Source: an uncultured Gammaproteobacteria bacterium (GTDB lineage Bacteria; Pseudomonadota; Gammaproteobacteria; JAADHQ01). From it: 50,870 nucleotides of DNA. This document shows, in pieces, positions 17,508 to 27,646 of the stretch. Each line of letters begins with the position of its first letter. The stretch's first letter is position 1. The position numbers and the translations under genes were made by a program. Location of the stretch: the NCBI GenBank assembly GCA_947258755.1, contig CAMYJO010000003.1, positions 1-50,870 of the forward strand. Direction: 5' to 3'. The notes under the pieces were generated by a model. The model did no database searches. It was given only the letters and a program-made list of their open reading frames with translations, and was not told where the DNA came from.

Positions 17508-18977
17508 GTGACTAACAACAACGGCATTTATATAGGCAAGGGAGAGACCGACATTTACCTGTCGCCTGCATTAGCCAATCGTCATGGTTTAATCGCGGGT
17601 GCCACCGGCACAGGAAAAACGGTCACGCTGCAAATCCTCTCTGAAGGATTCTCGAAGCTGGGCGTCCCCGTCTTCATGGCCGATGTCAAAGGCGACCTGG
17701 CCGGCATCAGCATGCCCGGGAAGACTCACGCCAAACTCGAGGAACGGGCGCGCGATATCGGCATGCAAGATTATAAATACGAAGGCTTTCCAGTCATATT
17801 GTGGGATTTGTTTGGCGAGCAAGGACATCCAATCAGGACCACCGTGTCCGATATGGGGCCGCTGCTGTTATCACGACTATTGGACCTGAATGACACCCAG
17901 GAAGGCGTTATGAATATCGCCTTCAAACTCGCCGACGATGAAGGCCTGTTATTACTGGACTTCAAGGACCTGCGATCCATGATTCAATTCGTAGGCGAAA
18001 ATGCCAAGCAACTAACCACTGAATATGGCAATGTGTCATCGGCATCCATCGGCGCTATTCAGCGGCGTTTGTTAGTTCTTGAACAACAAGGTGGAGAAAA
18101 CTTTTTCGGTGAACCTGCACTCGAGCTCAACGATTTGATGCGCACGGATACCAATGGCCAGGGTTACATCAATATCCTGGCAGCAGATCAATTAATGATG
18201 AATCCGAAGCTCTACTCAACCTTCCTGCTATGGCTGCTGGCCGAATTATTCGAACAGCTACCGGAAGTGGGCGACCCCGACAAGCCAAAACTGGTGTTCT
18301 TCTTTGACGAAGCTCACCTACTCTTTGATGACGCACCGAAGGCTCTGATCGATAAAGTCGAACAAGTTGTACGCCTGATCCGTTCCAAAGGTGTGGGTGT
18401 TTATTTTGTCACGCAGAACCCGATGGATGTACCCAATGACGTGCTCGGCCAACTCGGCAACCGCATTCAGCATAGTCTCAGGGCCTTTACCCCACGTGAT
18501 AAAAAAGCGGTCAAGGCCGCTGCTGACACCTTCCGTGCAAATCCTAATTTTGATGCCAGTGAGGCCATCACTCGCCTCGGCGTTGGTCACGCACTGGTAT
18601 CCACATTAGAAAAGAAAGGTATACCAGGCATTGTCCAGGAGACCACCATTCGCCCTCCCAGCTCTCGCATGGGGCCCATCAGTTCAAGTGAACGCCAGTC
18701 CATGCTCGGCGGGCCCATGCAGGGACGTTATGACAAGCCAATTGACCGTCTGTCTGCGCACGAACTGCTGCTTGAAAGGGCTAAAAAGAAGGCGCTGGAG
18801 ATCGAACGACAGGAACAGGAAGAGGAACGGGAAAGACTAGAAAAAAAACAGTCCTCTGGACGTAAAAGTAATCGCCAGGGTGTCGGTGAGGCCATGCTAA
18901 AAAGCCTGGTTCGCAGCATCGGTAGTGGCCTAGGCCGTAAAATAGTACGTGGGCTACTTGGCTCACTACTGAAATAA
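17508..18977 (+). CDS. yjgR: YjgR/HerA-like ATPase (DUF853)
   Basis: 489-residue P-loop ATPase of the HerA/FtsK superfamily. Walker A reads [10 protein letters not shown] (about residue 30), Walker B is [13 protein letters not shown], and an arginine-rich segment lies near [18 protein letters not shown]. The family feature [15 protein letters not shown] precedes the P-loop. The C-terminal 60 residues are a charged coiled coil plus a basic tail. Start: GTG at 17508 with AGGAG seven bases upstream; the preceding in-frame sequence to 17403 looks non-coding. The cellular role of YjgR is poorly known. The response regulator gene follows after 30 bases and may be co-transcribed. Confidence 0.9.
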   Translation: MTNNNGIYIGKGETDIYLSPALANRHGLIAGATGTGKTVTLQILSEGFSKLGVPVFMADVKGDLAGISMPGKTHAKLEERARDIGMQDYKYEGFPVILWDLFGEQGHPIRTTVSDMGPLLLSRLLDLNDTQEGVMNIAFKLADDEGLLLLDFKDLRSMIQFVGENAKQLTTEYGNVSSASIGAIQRRLLVLEQQGGENFFGEPALELNDLMRTDTNGQGYINILAADQLMMNPKLYSTFLLWLLAELFEQLPEVGDPDKPKLVFFFDEAHLLFDDAPKALIDKVEQVVRLIRSKGVGVYFVTQNPMDVPNDVLGQLGNRIQHSLRAFTPRDKKAVKAAADTFRANPNFDASEAITRLGVGHALVSTLEKKGIPGIVQETTIRPPSSRMGPISSSERQSMLGGPMQGRYDKPIDRLSAHELLLERAKKKALEIERQEQEEERERLEKKQSSGRKSNRQGVGEAMLKSLVRSIGSGLGRKIVRGLLGSLLK

Positions 18978-19007
18978 TCAGATAATGACCGTAATGGGAG
19001 ATACAAT

Positions 19008-19700
19008 GTGCGCATAGCCCTTCTCGAAGACGAACCCGCTCAGGCAGAACTGGTCCTACACTGTCTGAAAGCAGCAGATCATGATTGCCATCATTTCTCC
19101 ACTGGTAAATCATTTCTGCACAGTGTGACCAACGATACTTATGATTTATTGATCATGGACTGGAATGTACCCGATACCAATGGCCCTGATGTACTGAAAC
19201 AGATACGCGACAGACTCGACTGGGAGATCCCGGTACTTTTCGTCACCAGTCGTATTAGTGAGGATGATATCGTCTATGCCCTTGAGCAAGGTGCCGATGA
19301 TTACATGACCAAGCCGGTCAAGCAAAAGGAAGTCATTGCCCGCGTTAATGCCCTTGAACGTCGAGCAAAGGCAAAGACGCAAAAAGCCACCGAAATCGAG
19401 CTGCCTCCTTATGTTATCAACATCAGCAATCGAGAATTCAAAAAACACGGCAAGCCGATTGAACTCACGCAAAAAGAGTTTGATGTTGCCTTATTACTAT
19501 TCACCAATCGCGGGCGCTTATTGTCACGAAAATACTTGCTGCAGAACGTCTGGGGGCATACCGCAGACTTAAATACAAGGACTGTGGACACACATATCAG
19601 CAAGATCAGGACGAAACTGGGTATTAATCCGGCCGAGGGCTGGCGCTTAAGCTCGGTATATCAGCACGGCTATCGTCTGGAACAGAACGAAGAACTGTAA
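19008..19700 (+). CDS. OmpR-family response regulator
   Basis: 230 residues. The receiver domain (1-120) has acidic pocket E7/D8, phospho-acceptor D51 in LLIMDWNVPD, T80 and K102 in MTKPVK. The winged-helix DNA-binding domain (about 130-228) has the usual ELTQKEFDVALLLF start and TRTVDTHISKIRTKL recognition helix. The start is GTG at 19008 after GGGAG; the overlapping ATG two bases earlier is out of frame and stops at once. It precedes the LysM-FecR and CHASE2 kinase genes on the same strand (66 and 12 bases between genes). The kinase is therefore its probable partner. Confidence 0.93.
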   Translation: MRIALLEDEPAQAELVLHCLKAADHDCHHFSTGKSFLHSVTNDTYDLLIMDWNVPDTNGPDVLKQIRDRLDWEIPVLFVTSRISEDDIVYALEQGADDYMTKPVKQKEVIARVNALERRAKAKTQKATEIELPPYVINISNREFKKHGKPIELTQKEFDVALLLFTNRGRLLSRKYLLQNVWGHTADLNTRTVDTHISKIRTKLGINPAEGWRLSSVYQHGYRLEQNEEL

Positions 19701-19766
19701 TAAAATCATAAGATAATAACAATAACATCAAGACCACTGAAGAATGTTTAGGTAGTTTTAGCAACC

Positions 19767-21449
19767 ATGCGGGGCAGTATGAAGACGATGACTTCTAATA
19801 CAGTATCTATACGCAAACCAGGCGCGGCAGCGTCCTGGCCGCTAGCATGGCTAGTGATATGCATCAACATACTTCTGTTGGCCGGCCCTGGCACAGCTAA
19901 CGCCGATGACTGGCTCTACACCGTCAGGCCCGGAGACAATCTTTCCACCATCAGCAGTAAATACCTGACCAAGAAAAAACAGGCCGCCGATCTTCGCAAA
20001 TTAAACAGGATAACTAATCCATCTGAGCTACAACCTGGCAGCAAAATACGGATTCCGATAACGTGGTTAAAACAACAGCCTTCGTCCTCACATCTGGTAC
20101 AGGTACAGGGCGAAGTCATCATCATTCGTGCAGCCGGTGAACAACCCGAAAGTGTTAACGACGAAATCAGATTGTATGTCGGTGACACGATAACAACCGG
20201 AGCGAATGGTACGGCAACACTGGAATTTGCCGACAAATCACGCTTATTGATCCAACCCGATTCTGAGCTAGTGATGGACACGCTCAGCACCTTTGGTGAC
20301 AGTGGCATGGTCGACACCCGATTACGGCTACCGGCCGGTCGGGTAGAAACACAGGTGACACCGAAAAAAGGCCCCGCCTCACGGTTTGAAATCACCACCC
20401 CGGCGGCTGTCGCGGCCGTTCGTGGCACCGATTTCCGCGTCGGTGCGGATCACGATCAGGCCATTAGTCGTAGCGAAGTGCTTGAAGGCAAGGTCAAGAT
20501 TAAAGGCGCACAGGGAGATCGTGACATCCCAGCCGGATTCGGCACCGTGACAAAGGCAGGCGCACCGCCGATCGCACCTAAAAAATTACTCGCCGCGCCG
20601 CTAACCACCAATACACGCAATCATTTTAACGCGATCCCCATCAGCTTTGAATGGCAAGCACTCAAACTGGCAACGGCCTATCGAGTACAAATATACGCTG
20701 CAGACAATGCCGATAAACTACTCATGGATAAACAGATTAAACTTAACCGCTTTGAACTAGCCGACCTGCAAGACAATGATTATATACTAAGGGTACGCGC
20801 TATCGACGACCTTGGACTGGAGGGCCTCAATCAGGACCACTCATTCAAGGTCGATGCCCGCCCTTTCCCACCCGTTCTGAATAGTCCTGAGGACAACAGC
20901 CTATTACGCCAGCAGCGGCCTGTTTTCAAATGGAGCGGACAACAAAATGTTGGTGCCTATTTTTTGCAAATAGCCACCGATAGGGACTTTAAAACAATCA
21001 TTCTTCAGTCGGATAAAATTAATGGCCTGGAATACTCTCCAGCAACAGCACTACCGGATCAGCCATTATACTGGCGTGTTGCTGCAGTCGATCACTCAAC
21101 CCAGCACGGCCCATTTTCCGATACCAAGCAATTTTCAATCAGAGTGTTACCCGATACACCAAGCATAAAAGCGTTGACATATGACAGTCAGAATATGAAT
21201 GTTAGTTGGACTGAAAGTCGCCAGGATCAGCGCTATCATTTCCAAATGGCGACGGATGAAAATTTTGAGAATATCGTCATCAACAAAAAGATCAAGGCGA
21301 CAGACAGCTTGGCATTAAAACGGCCGCAATCCAACATCTATTATTATCGCACGCGAGCCATCAATAGCCATGGAGAAGCAAGCCCTTTCAGTCAATTAAA
21401 AATTCTCCACGTCAAACCCTTGAACTATAATAATCCCAAGCTTCGTTAA
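19767..21449 (+). CDS. periplasmic LysM-FecR protein with fibronectin-like repeats
   Basis: 560 residues. After a signal peptide (hydrophobic core near WLVICINILLLAGPGTANA), a LysM domain (YTVRPGDNLSTISSKYL, about 50-100) should bind peptidoglycan. A FecR domain follows (about 110-260: VQGEVIIIR, DTITTGANGTATLEFADKS, TPAAVAAVRGTDFRV). The rest is two or three fibronectin type III-like modules (ISFEWQALKLATAYRVQIY, PVFKWSGQQNVGAYFLQIA). FecR domains act as periplasmic sensors or scaffolds. The gene is 12 bases upstream of the CHASE2 histidine kinase gene, suggesting it passes an envelope signal to it. Start is uncertain between ATGs at 19767, 19779 and 19788. Confidence 0.88.
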   Translation: MRGSMKTMTSNTVSIRKPGAAASWPLAWLVICINILLLAGPGTANADDWLYTVRPGDNLSTISSKYLTKKKQAADLRKLNRITNPSELQPGSKIRIPITWLKQQPSSSHLVQVQGEVIIIRAAGEQPESVNDEIRLYVGDTITTGANGTATLEFADKSRLLIQPDSELVMDTLSTFGDSGMVDTRLRLPAGRVETQVTPKKGPASRFEITTPAAVAAVRGTDFRVGADHDQAISRSEVLEGKVKIKGAQGDRDIPAGFGTVTKAGAPPIAPKKLLAAPLTTNTRNHFNAIPISFEWQALKLATAYRVQIYAADNADKLLMDKQIKLNRFELADLQDNDYILRVRAIDDLGLEGLNQDHSFKVDARPFPPVLNSPEDNSLLRQQRPVFKWSGQQNVGAYFLQIATDRDFKTIILQSDKINGLEYSPATALPDQPLYWRVAAVDHSTQHGPFSDTKQFSIRVLPDTPSIKALTYDSQNMNVSWTESRQDQRYHFQMATDENFENIVINKKIKATDSLALKRPQSNIYYYRTRAINSHGEASPFSQLKILHVKPLNYNNPKLR

Positions 21450-21461
21450 GTCAACAGCCTA

Positions 21462-24098
21462 ATGGCGACAAAAACGAGGACACGTCAACCAGGAAGACCC
21501 GAACGGGTATTTTTCTGGCTTGCTATTATCATTCTGACGCTGATACTGATTAAGGGTAATTGGTTATGGCGTCTGGATTTGATCCTTTATGATGCACACC
21601 TACAATTGTGGGACCGTCCCTCTCCTGATGACATTATTATCGTCGCTGTTGATGATGAAAGCCTGAAAAAACTGGGGCGCTGGCCCTGGTCACGAGACAT
21701 ACATGCCAGGCTCATCGATAAGCTAACGAAAGAAAACGTCCGCGCTATCGCCCTGGATATTATCTTCGCTGAACCATCGCAATATAACAAACACGCAGAT
21801 CGCAAACTTGCAGACGCCCTTTCCCGGAACGGTAAAGCCGTATTGCCTGTTTTGGTTGAACAATCCAGAAGTGGTGGTCAACTGATCGAAACCCTGCCCA
21901 TCAGCATACTGGCCAATGCCACCAAGGCGCTCGGCCATGTCGATGTAGAACTCGATCAAGACGGCATTGCCAGAAGCGTCTATTTAAAGGGCGGTCTGGG
22001 TACACCACATTGGCCTAACCTGGGCCTGGCTATACTGCAGATTGCCGACCCTGCTTATACAAAATTGACCATGGGGTCGCGTAGACCTGCCGAACAAACT
22101 GATTCTCCGATGGTATGGACGCGTGATCATAAAATTCAAATCGCATACGCAGGCCCACCTGGACACTTTCAGCGAATCTCCTATGCACAGGTACTGGAGG
22201 GACATTTTTCACCGGGTACTTTTACCAACAAACTGGTTTTGGTCGGCGCCACCGCGACCGGTCTAGGTGATGTATTACCTACCCCGGTCTCTGGTTCATA
22301 CCACCCTATGCCTGGCGTGGAGATTAATGCCAATATCATTGACACTATTCGTAATAATATCGATTTACAGGTCATGCCGGTGATGCTGCAAATGCTGACA
22401 TCGGCCCTGATCATCCTCATTCCAACCCTGTTCTTTGTCCAACTGACGCCACGTTCGAATCTGATACTCACCGCCACGCTTCTGGCCTTCACCCTGCTGG
22501 CAAGTTTAGTTTTATTGCGCACCGCATATATCTGGTTTCCACCCTCTGCTGTGTTGTTGGCGCTGATTGTGTGCTACCCACTATGGAACTGGCGCAGACT
22601 GGAAAATACCATGCATTATCTGGACCATGAATTAAACCGTTTACACGCTGAGCAATCCGGAACACCGACTCATAACCTTATAGACGTTGCAAAAACCATG
22701 CAATTTCTGTCACAGATGCTGCCTATATCAGGCTGGACCTTGTATAGCAAACAGGGCAATGTAAAGAGCACTGACGGCTCACAACCAGCACCGATCAATC
22801 TAGAGGACGTTGAGTTTGATGCCTGGCATAGTCAAAACAACAGCCTGTGGCTGAATATGTCAGCCGATAACAAGCTTGGCTACCTTGGAATAAGCTGGGA
22901 TAGCCCAGAAGCACCGAGCCAGGCGCAGCAGACACTATTGAATGATCTTCTGGAACGCTATCAGTCACAATCGCAACATGTGCCAACGGACACTGTCGAA
23001 CTTGTGCAGGCAAGAATAGAACAAGTTCAGTTAGCCACCGACCGACTACAGGCCTTACGTCAATTCATACTCGATGTAATTTCACAAATGAGTGATGGTG
23101 TATTAGTAGTCGACCCACTAGGGAATATTGTTCTTGCCAATGACAGGGCCCTGCATTATTTGGCAGACAAGCAACAGTATAACTTAAATGATATGCTGCT
23201 GACTGAAGCCCTTTCGGAGTTACAGATACAAGGTACCCAGACCTGGTCAACTTTACTGAAAGAAGTCCTACTCGAACACAGGAATATTCAAATCAATGCA
23301 CAACATAAAGATGGCCGCGACCTTCTTGTACAAATAGTCCCTTTAGATAGAAGTAAACGCGAATTGGGCGGGCTAATCGTCAATCTATCTGATATATCCC
23401 CGCTAAAATCAAGTGAACGCAAACGCTCAGAATTACTTGGCTTCTTATCTCATGACCTGCGCTCTCCATTGGTTTCACTGCTTGCACTACTTGAAATTTC
23501 TCGTAGCAAGAACCCAGGGACGGAGTTGGAAACACTACTCGATAGAATGGAAGGCTATGCTAATAATACGATCAATCTTGCAGAAGAATTCCTGCAACTG
23601 GCGCACGCCGAAAGCGGTGAAAATATTCAGTTAAATGACGTTGATTTGCTATCGGTTTCATACAATGCCTTGGAACATGTGTGGGCCCAGGCCGAGAGAA
23701 AAGACATATCACTGCAACAAAGTTTCAATATAGATGACGCCTGGATATATGCCGATGCCAATCTTATTGAACGCGCATTGGTTAATCTACTCAATAATGC
23801 GATAAAGTACAGCGACAGACAGACTCATATCACTCTAAGCCTGGACAAGAGCGGCAACACATATTGCTGTTGTATTAAAGACCAAGGGAAAGGCATTCCC
23901 CAGCATGAGCTGCATCACTTATTCGACCGCTTTTACCGTGTAACCGATGACAACAATATGGCACTAGAGAGAGGTGCTGGTCTTGGCTTAGCCTTTGTGC
24001 AGGCCGTAATGGATCAACATAGTGGGCAAGTCACTGTAAAAAGCACCCCTGGTGAGGGTTCGGAATTTTGCCTGATACTACCTATCCCAAGCACTTAG
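21462..24098 (+). CDS. CHASE2-domain sensor histidine kinase
   Basis: 878-residue membrane kinase. One membrane helix (about 16-32) leads into a periplasmic CHASE2 domain (35-300) with the hallmark YDAHLQLWDRPSPDDIIIVAVDD, GRWPWSR and PGVEINANIIDTI. Three membrane helices follow (about 305-385). The cytosolic part has a linker, a PAS domain (about 535-645), a HisKA helix with H664 in GFLSHDLRSPL and an HATPase domain (NLLNNAIKYSD, DQGKGIP, LFDRFYRV, GAGLGLAFV). All catalytic boxes are intact. It sits 12 bases after the LysM-FecR gene, and the likely response regulator lies upstream. CHASE2 is more often joined to adenylate cyclase in FecR-linked loci; here the output is phosphotransfer. No obvious ribosome-binding site is present, so translation may be coupled. 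Confidence 0.93.
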   Translation: MATKTRTRQPGRPERVFFWLAIIILTLILIKGNWLWRLDLILYDAHLQLWDRPSPDDIIIVAVDDESLKKLGRWPWSRDIHARLIDKLTKENVRAIALDIIFAEPSQYNKHADRKLADALSRNGKAVLPVLVEQSRSGGQLIETLPISILANATKALGHVDVELDQDGIARSVYLKGGLGTPHWPNLGLAILQIADPAYTKLTMGSRRPAEQTDSPMVWTRDHKIQIAYAGPPGHFQRISYAQVLEGHFSPGTFTNKLVLVGATATGLGDVLPTPVSGSYHPMPGVEINANIIDTIRNNIDLQVMPVMLQMLTSALIILIPTLFFVQLTPRSNLILTATLLAFTLLASLVLLRTAYIWFPPSAVLLALIVCYPLWNWRRLENTMHYLDHELNRLHAEQSGTPTHNLIDVAKTMQFLSQMLPISGWTLYSKQGNVKSTDGSQPAPINLEDVEFDAWHSQNNSLWLNMSADNKLGYLGISWDSPEAPSQAQQTLLNDLLERYQSQSQHVPTDTVELVQARIEQVQLATDRLQALRQFILDVISQMSDGVLVVDPLGNIVLANDRALHYLADKQQYNLNDMLLTEALSELQIQGTQTWSTLLKEVLLEHRNIQINAQHKDGRDLLVQIVPLDRSKRELGGLIVNLSDISPLKSSERKRSELLGFLSHDLRSPLVSLLALLEISRSKNPGTELETLLDRMEGYANNTINLAEEFLQLAHAESGENIQLNDVDLLSVSYNALEHVWAQAERKDISLQQSFNIDDAWIYADANLIERALVNLLNNAIKYSDRQTHITLSLDKSGNTYCCCIKDQGKGIPQHELHHLFDRFYRVTDDNNMALERGAGLGLAFVQAVMDQHSGQVTVKSTPGEGSEFCLILPIPST

Positions 24099-24215
24099 CA
24101 TTATAACAACGGTGACAATTCAGACTTTGTGGCTTGCGCCTGATGCGTGATCTTCTGCCACAGATCAATAAACGATTTTATACCGAATATTCCACTAGAC
24201 TTTTTGCCTGCTTAG

Positions 24216-26624
24216 TTATTTAGACAGGCTTGCATCAACATTGGAAAATTCATACTCAGCTTCCATAGTGGCTAATGGCTCACTGTAGTAATATCCCTGG
24301 GCCTCATCGACACCAAGCTCAGTAAGAATGGTATGTATCTCCTTGTTTTCAACAAATTCCGCTATTGTATAAATACCAAGGCCATTAGCGATATCACAGA
24401 TTGCCTTAACAAAAACACGATCGCTCGTTTCTGTATGTAAATTACGTACAAAGGAACCATCAATTTTGATAAAATCAACAGGCAAATGCTTGAGGTAGTG
24501 GAGCGTTGAGAAACCGACACCGAAATCATCCAAAGCAAACTTGCATCCCAAAGCCCGCAATGATTCGATAAAACTACGTGCCTGCGACAGATTCTCAACT
24601 GCCGCAGTCTCGGTTACCTCGAAAATAAGGTTCTCCGGTATAGCTTTGTAATGTTGCAGCCAGTACTCAAGTTTCCTCAATAACTCCGTACTACCGAAAT
24701 TTCTACCCGACAGATTCACAGCCAGGGAGATAGGGTTACCGCGCGCGCTTTCTTCGCCAAGTTTCTGAATGGCGTGCTCCAACACCCAGGTATCGATGTC
24801 TTTTATCAGCCCGAATCGTTCAGCGGTGTCGATAAACGCAGAAGGCATTATCAATTTATCATTATCCTTATCATAGATACGAAGCAAAGCTTCATAGTGA
24901 GCAATGTCACCACTATTTATCTCGATTATTGGTTGATAATGAAACAAAAACGAATCTTCGCTCAGCGCACGTTTGATACGATCTTCCCAATGCACTTTTT
25001 CCTGCATATGTTGCAATTGGCGATCACTATCATGATATAGATGAAATCCATTTCGACCTTGAGCCTTAATGGTATACATGGCGGCATCCGCTTTTGCCAG
25101 TAGATCACTCACTTCGTTACTATGATCTGGAAAGATTGCGCCACCAATACTAGCACTAATATGTGCCTGCAAACCCTGTGAAACTAGTACCTCCTCTGAA
25201 AGCAGGGCCAATAGCTTGGTAGCTACTGATTCAATATCGTCATCATTTATTTCGGGCAGGATAATACCAAATTCATCACCGCCCAATCGACCTAAAATGT
25301 CAACGTCTCTTATCGATTCCTGCAGACATTTCGCTACTGCAATAAGGTATTCGTCTCCACCCTGATGACCAAGTGAGTCGTTGACATACTTAAATTGATC
25401 AAGGTCGATAAATAACACAGCACCCTTATGCCTAAAACGATCAGCAGACCTGATGCATCGGTGCAATTCTTCCTGAAACCGCCGGCGATTCATTAAACCC
25501 GTCAATGCGTCATGATTTGCAAGGTATACAATCCGCTCTTCCGCCTTCTTTTGATCAGTAATATTGATCATTAGACCACGTAGAATAAGCCCAATCTTGA
25601 CTTCGTCCACGGCAGTCAAAATACTTCTCACCCAGAGGTACTCGTTATTCTTATGCTGCATTCGATAATCGAAAGTATAGGATTGACCTGCGATAATATT
25701 ATTTTCTATTTTAGCCTGCATCACAACTAAATCGTCCGGATGAATATGATCACACAGGAATTGGTCACCGAACCATTCACTGGTTTCATAACCTAATAGA
25801 TTCACCGCCTCTTTGCTGACATAGAGGGATTGACAAGATGCTGGATCAAATTCAATGATTACAGCATTTACGCCATTCAATAAAGTATGTAGACGGCCTG
25901 TCTCACGTCCCAGCTCAGCATTTTTATATTGCAACTCTGCCTGCATGTCAAACAGGTTCTCTGCCATAAGATTAAATGACCTGGCTACATCCGATATCTC
26001 GTTATTTCCCTTTATAGCTATGCGATAGGACAATTCACCTTTCGATAGCTTTTGCGCACCCATTTCCAGATCATACAGTCTTCGTTTTAGGAAGATACCA
26101 ACAGCGATGGTAAATACGATTGATATCAGTAGTGCAATCACTGCTATAATTGTATTTTGAATACGCGTCTTACTGGTTATATCTTTAACTTCACCTTGTG
26201 TATAGCTCGCATATAGGGTCCCCATGTATTGACCCGCCAGATTGATTTTTTGCGCAATGGTATACACGCCATCTACATTTGCTACGCGCTTTTGATCCTG
26301 TTCCTGTGGATTGACTGTTTGAGAGTTTTTATCGCCAATATAGCTTAGTAAAACTCCATCTCGATTATAAACGGCTGAGTAGACCAGGTTCTTTCTATTA
26401 GTCATCAACGACAGTGAATCAAGCAACATTGCACGGTCATCAACCGCAAGTCCCGGGGCCAATGAATTTGCCAGAACGATGGTTTCCTGCCTTATTGAAC
26501 GTTCAAATAATTCCATATGACTGGAATTTATTAAACGCACACTGTTCCAGACCAACATCAGCAACATCGCCGTAACAACAACAGCGATACCGATGACCAA
26601 TCTCGTTGATAGCCGGATACGCAT
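24216..26624 (-). CDS. membrane sensor with HAMP, PAS, GGDEF and EAL domains
   Basis: 802 residues, a dual c-di-GMP enzyme. Two membrane helices (about 9-28 and 158-178) bracket a periplasmic domain. HAMP (180-232) and PAS (245-365) precede the GGDEF domain, which has an intact GGDEF motif at 448-452 and an inhibitory RxxD site (RDVD, 439-442) five residues upstream. The EAL domain has EAL at 578-580, NLSG, FEVTET, the DD pair near 700, FIKID, AEFVE and AQGYYY, so the phosphodiesterase should be active. Both synthesis and breakdown are plausible. The ATG overlaps the stop of the upstream PhnD-like gene by one base (TAATG), implying coupled translation and a shared function. Its N-terminal sensor resembles that of the disrupted gene at 29.9-32.7 kb. 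Confidence 0.93.
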   Translation of the reverse strand: MRIRLSTRLVIGIAVVVTAMLLMLVWNSVRLINSSHMELFERSIRQETIVLANSLAPGLAVDDRAMLLDSLSLMTNRKNLVYSAVYNRDGVLLSYIGDKNSQTVNPQEQDQKRVANVDGVYTIAQKINLAGQYMGTLYASYTQGEVKDITSKTRIQNTIIAVIALLISIVFTIAVGIFLKRRLYDLEMGAQKLSKGELSYRIAIKGNNEISDVARSFNLMAENLFDMQAELQYKNAELGRETGRLHTLLNGVNAVIIEFDPASCQSLYVSKEAVNLLGYETSEWFGDQFLCDHIHPDDLVVMQAKIENNIIAGQSYTFDYRMQHKNNEYLWVRSILTAVDEVKIGLILRGLMINITDQKKAEERIVYLANHDALTGLMNRRRFQEELHRCIRSADRFRHKGAVLFIDLDQFKYVNDSLGHQGGDEYLIAVAKCLQESIRDVDILGRLGGDEFGIILPEINDDDIESVATKLLALLSEEVLVSQGLQAHISASIGGAIFPDHSNEVSDLLAKADAAMYTIKAQGRNGFHLYHDSDRQLQHMQEKVHWEDRIKRALSEDSFLFHYQPIIEINSGDIAHYEALLRIYDKDNDKLIMPSAFIDTAERFGLIKDIDTWVLEHAIQKLGEESARGNPISLAVNLSGRNFGSTELLRKLEYWLQHYKAIPENLIFEVTETAAVENLSQARSFIESLRALGCKFALDDFGVGFSTLHYLKHLPVDFIKIDGSFVRNLHTETSDRVFVKAICDIANGLGIYTIAEFVENKEIHTILTELGVDEAQGYYYSEPLATMEAEYEFSNVDASLSK

Positions 26625-27499
26625 TATTTTTTCGTATCCACATATTTACGCAGCACATCAAACTCCTGTGCGCTGGCAATACGATAACCGGGATAAGATA
26701 TAGCCCTGAGAACACGCCTTCCATGATGTTGCTTGTCCATGTCCACCAACACGTCCCGCAATTGCGTGCGCAGTGGCAATGGTAAGTCTTTCGATGCAAT
26801 AATTGACATATTTGGAAATCTAAAACTTGAAGCAATAGAACGAATAGCCTTTTCTTGCTTTATCGCTTTATTGTAAATATTAACCGATATCAGCGCGGCA
26901 TTAGCCTGATCAGCCAATACAGATTCATAGGCTGCATTATGCGTTTTATATGGACGGAAACTGGGTTGATTCTTGCCCTTCAGCGAATGTTTATCAAACA
27001 TTTCCATGCCAATTTTAGTAATAATGGCACGTGGTGAGGGCGTAGCTATGAATTTACCCTTCAACTCATCGATGTTTTTCACCGTACTATTCTTCTTGAT
27101 CACAAGCTGTACAGACAATGGCTGAGTAATTGTAGTCAGCACCACATAGCGACCACTATCAATGGCAGGCAACACAAAATGGGGGGCAGTTTCGAGAAAG
27201 TCATATTTACCCTGCCCTGTACGCTTGATGAATTCTTTGAAATTACTTGCTGTTTCCAATACCACCGGTCGATTTAAGGCGTGCTGTAGATATTCCCTGA
27301 GTGGCGCATAGCGTTTAAATTTCGTAACCGGACTTTCCGACGGCAACAAACCGAATACGAGCGCCTTCTTTTCAAGTGCTGGGCCAGCGTCATGATCCTG
27401 TGCATGTACAAGAAGTGAGGAAGAAATTAAACAGCAAACAAATAGCGCCCACAGTAAAGTGGTACGCATCACACCGATGATCAAGATATTGCCCCTCAT
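26624..27499 (-). CDS. PhnD-type periplasmic substrate-binding protein
   Basis: 291 residues, with a signal peptide ending near LLVHAQDHD. The PhnD/phosphonate-binding fold shows LVFGLLPSESPVTKFKRYAPL at the start, the GKYDFLETAPHFVLPA block, DELKGKFIATPSPRAII, and HNAAYESVLADQANAALI before the C-terminal helices. Such proteins normally serve ABC transporters, but no permease or ATPase is nearby. The next gene, overlapping by one base, is a GGDEF-EAL sensor. I infer a ligand-binding input subunit acting on the sensor's periplasmic domain. The ligand is unknown; phosphonate should not be assumed. The ATG at 27499 or the one at 27469 could be the start. Confidence 0.88.
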   Translation of the reverse strand: MRGNILIIGVMRTTLLWALFVCCLISSSLLVHAQDHDAGPALEKKALVFGLLPSESPVTKFKRYAPLREYLQHALNRPVVLETASNFKEFIKRTGQGKYDFLETAPHFVLPAIDSGRYVVLTTITQPLSVQLVIKKNSTVKNIDELKGKFIATPSPRAIITKIGMEMFDKHSLKGKNQPSFRPYKTHNAAYESVLADQANAALISVNIYNKAIKQEKAIRSIASSFRFPNMSIIASKDLPLPLRTQLRDVLVDMDKQHHGRRVLRAISYPGYRIASAQEFDVLRKYVDTKK

Positions 27500-27646
27500 T
27501 ATTCTTTATTAAAAGATCTCCATTATTTTTATATCGGTTTACAAGGCCAATTCCTTTAATGCAGGACCGGTTAATAATGAGGGTATTCAGGAGGTATTTT
27601 ATCTTATTGTTTTATATGTTATTTATAAGGCCGGAGGTACAGGTTC

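Noticed and set aside
26624-27499. Phosphonate ABC transporter component (phnD)
   Set aside because: No phnC or phnE neighbour, and the gene overlaps a c-di-GMP sensor gene; the fold is shared by many ligands, so no transport role or gene symbol is assigned.
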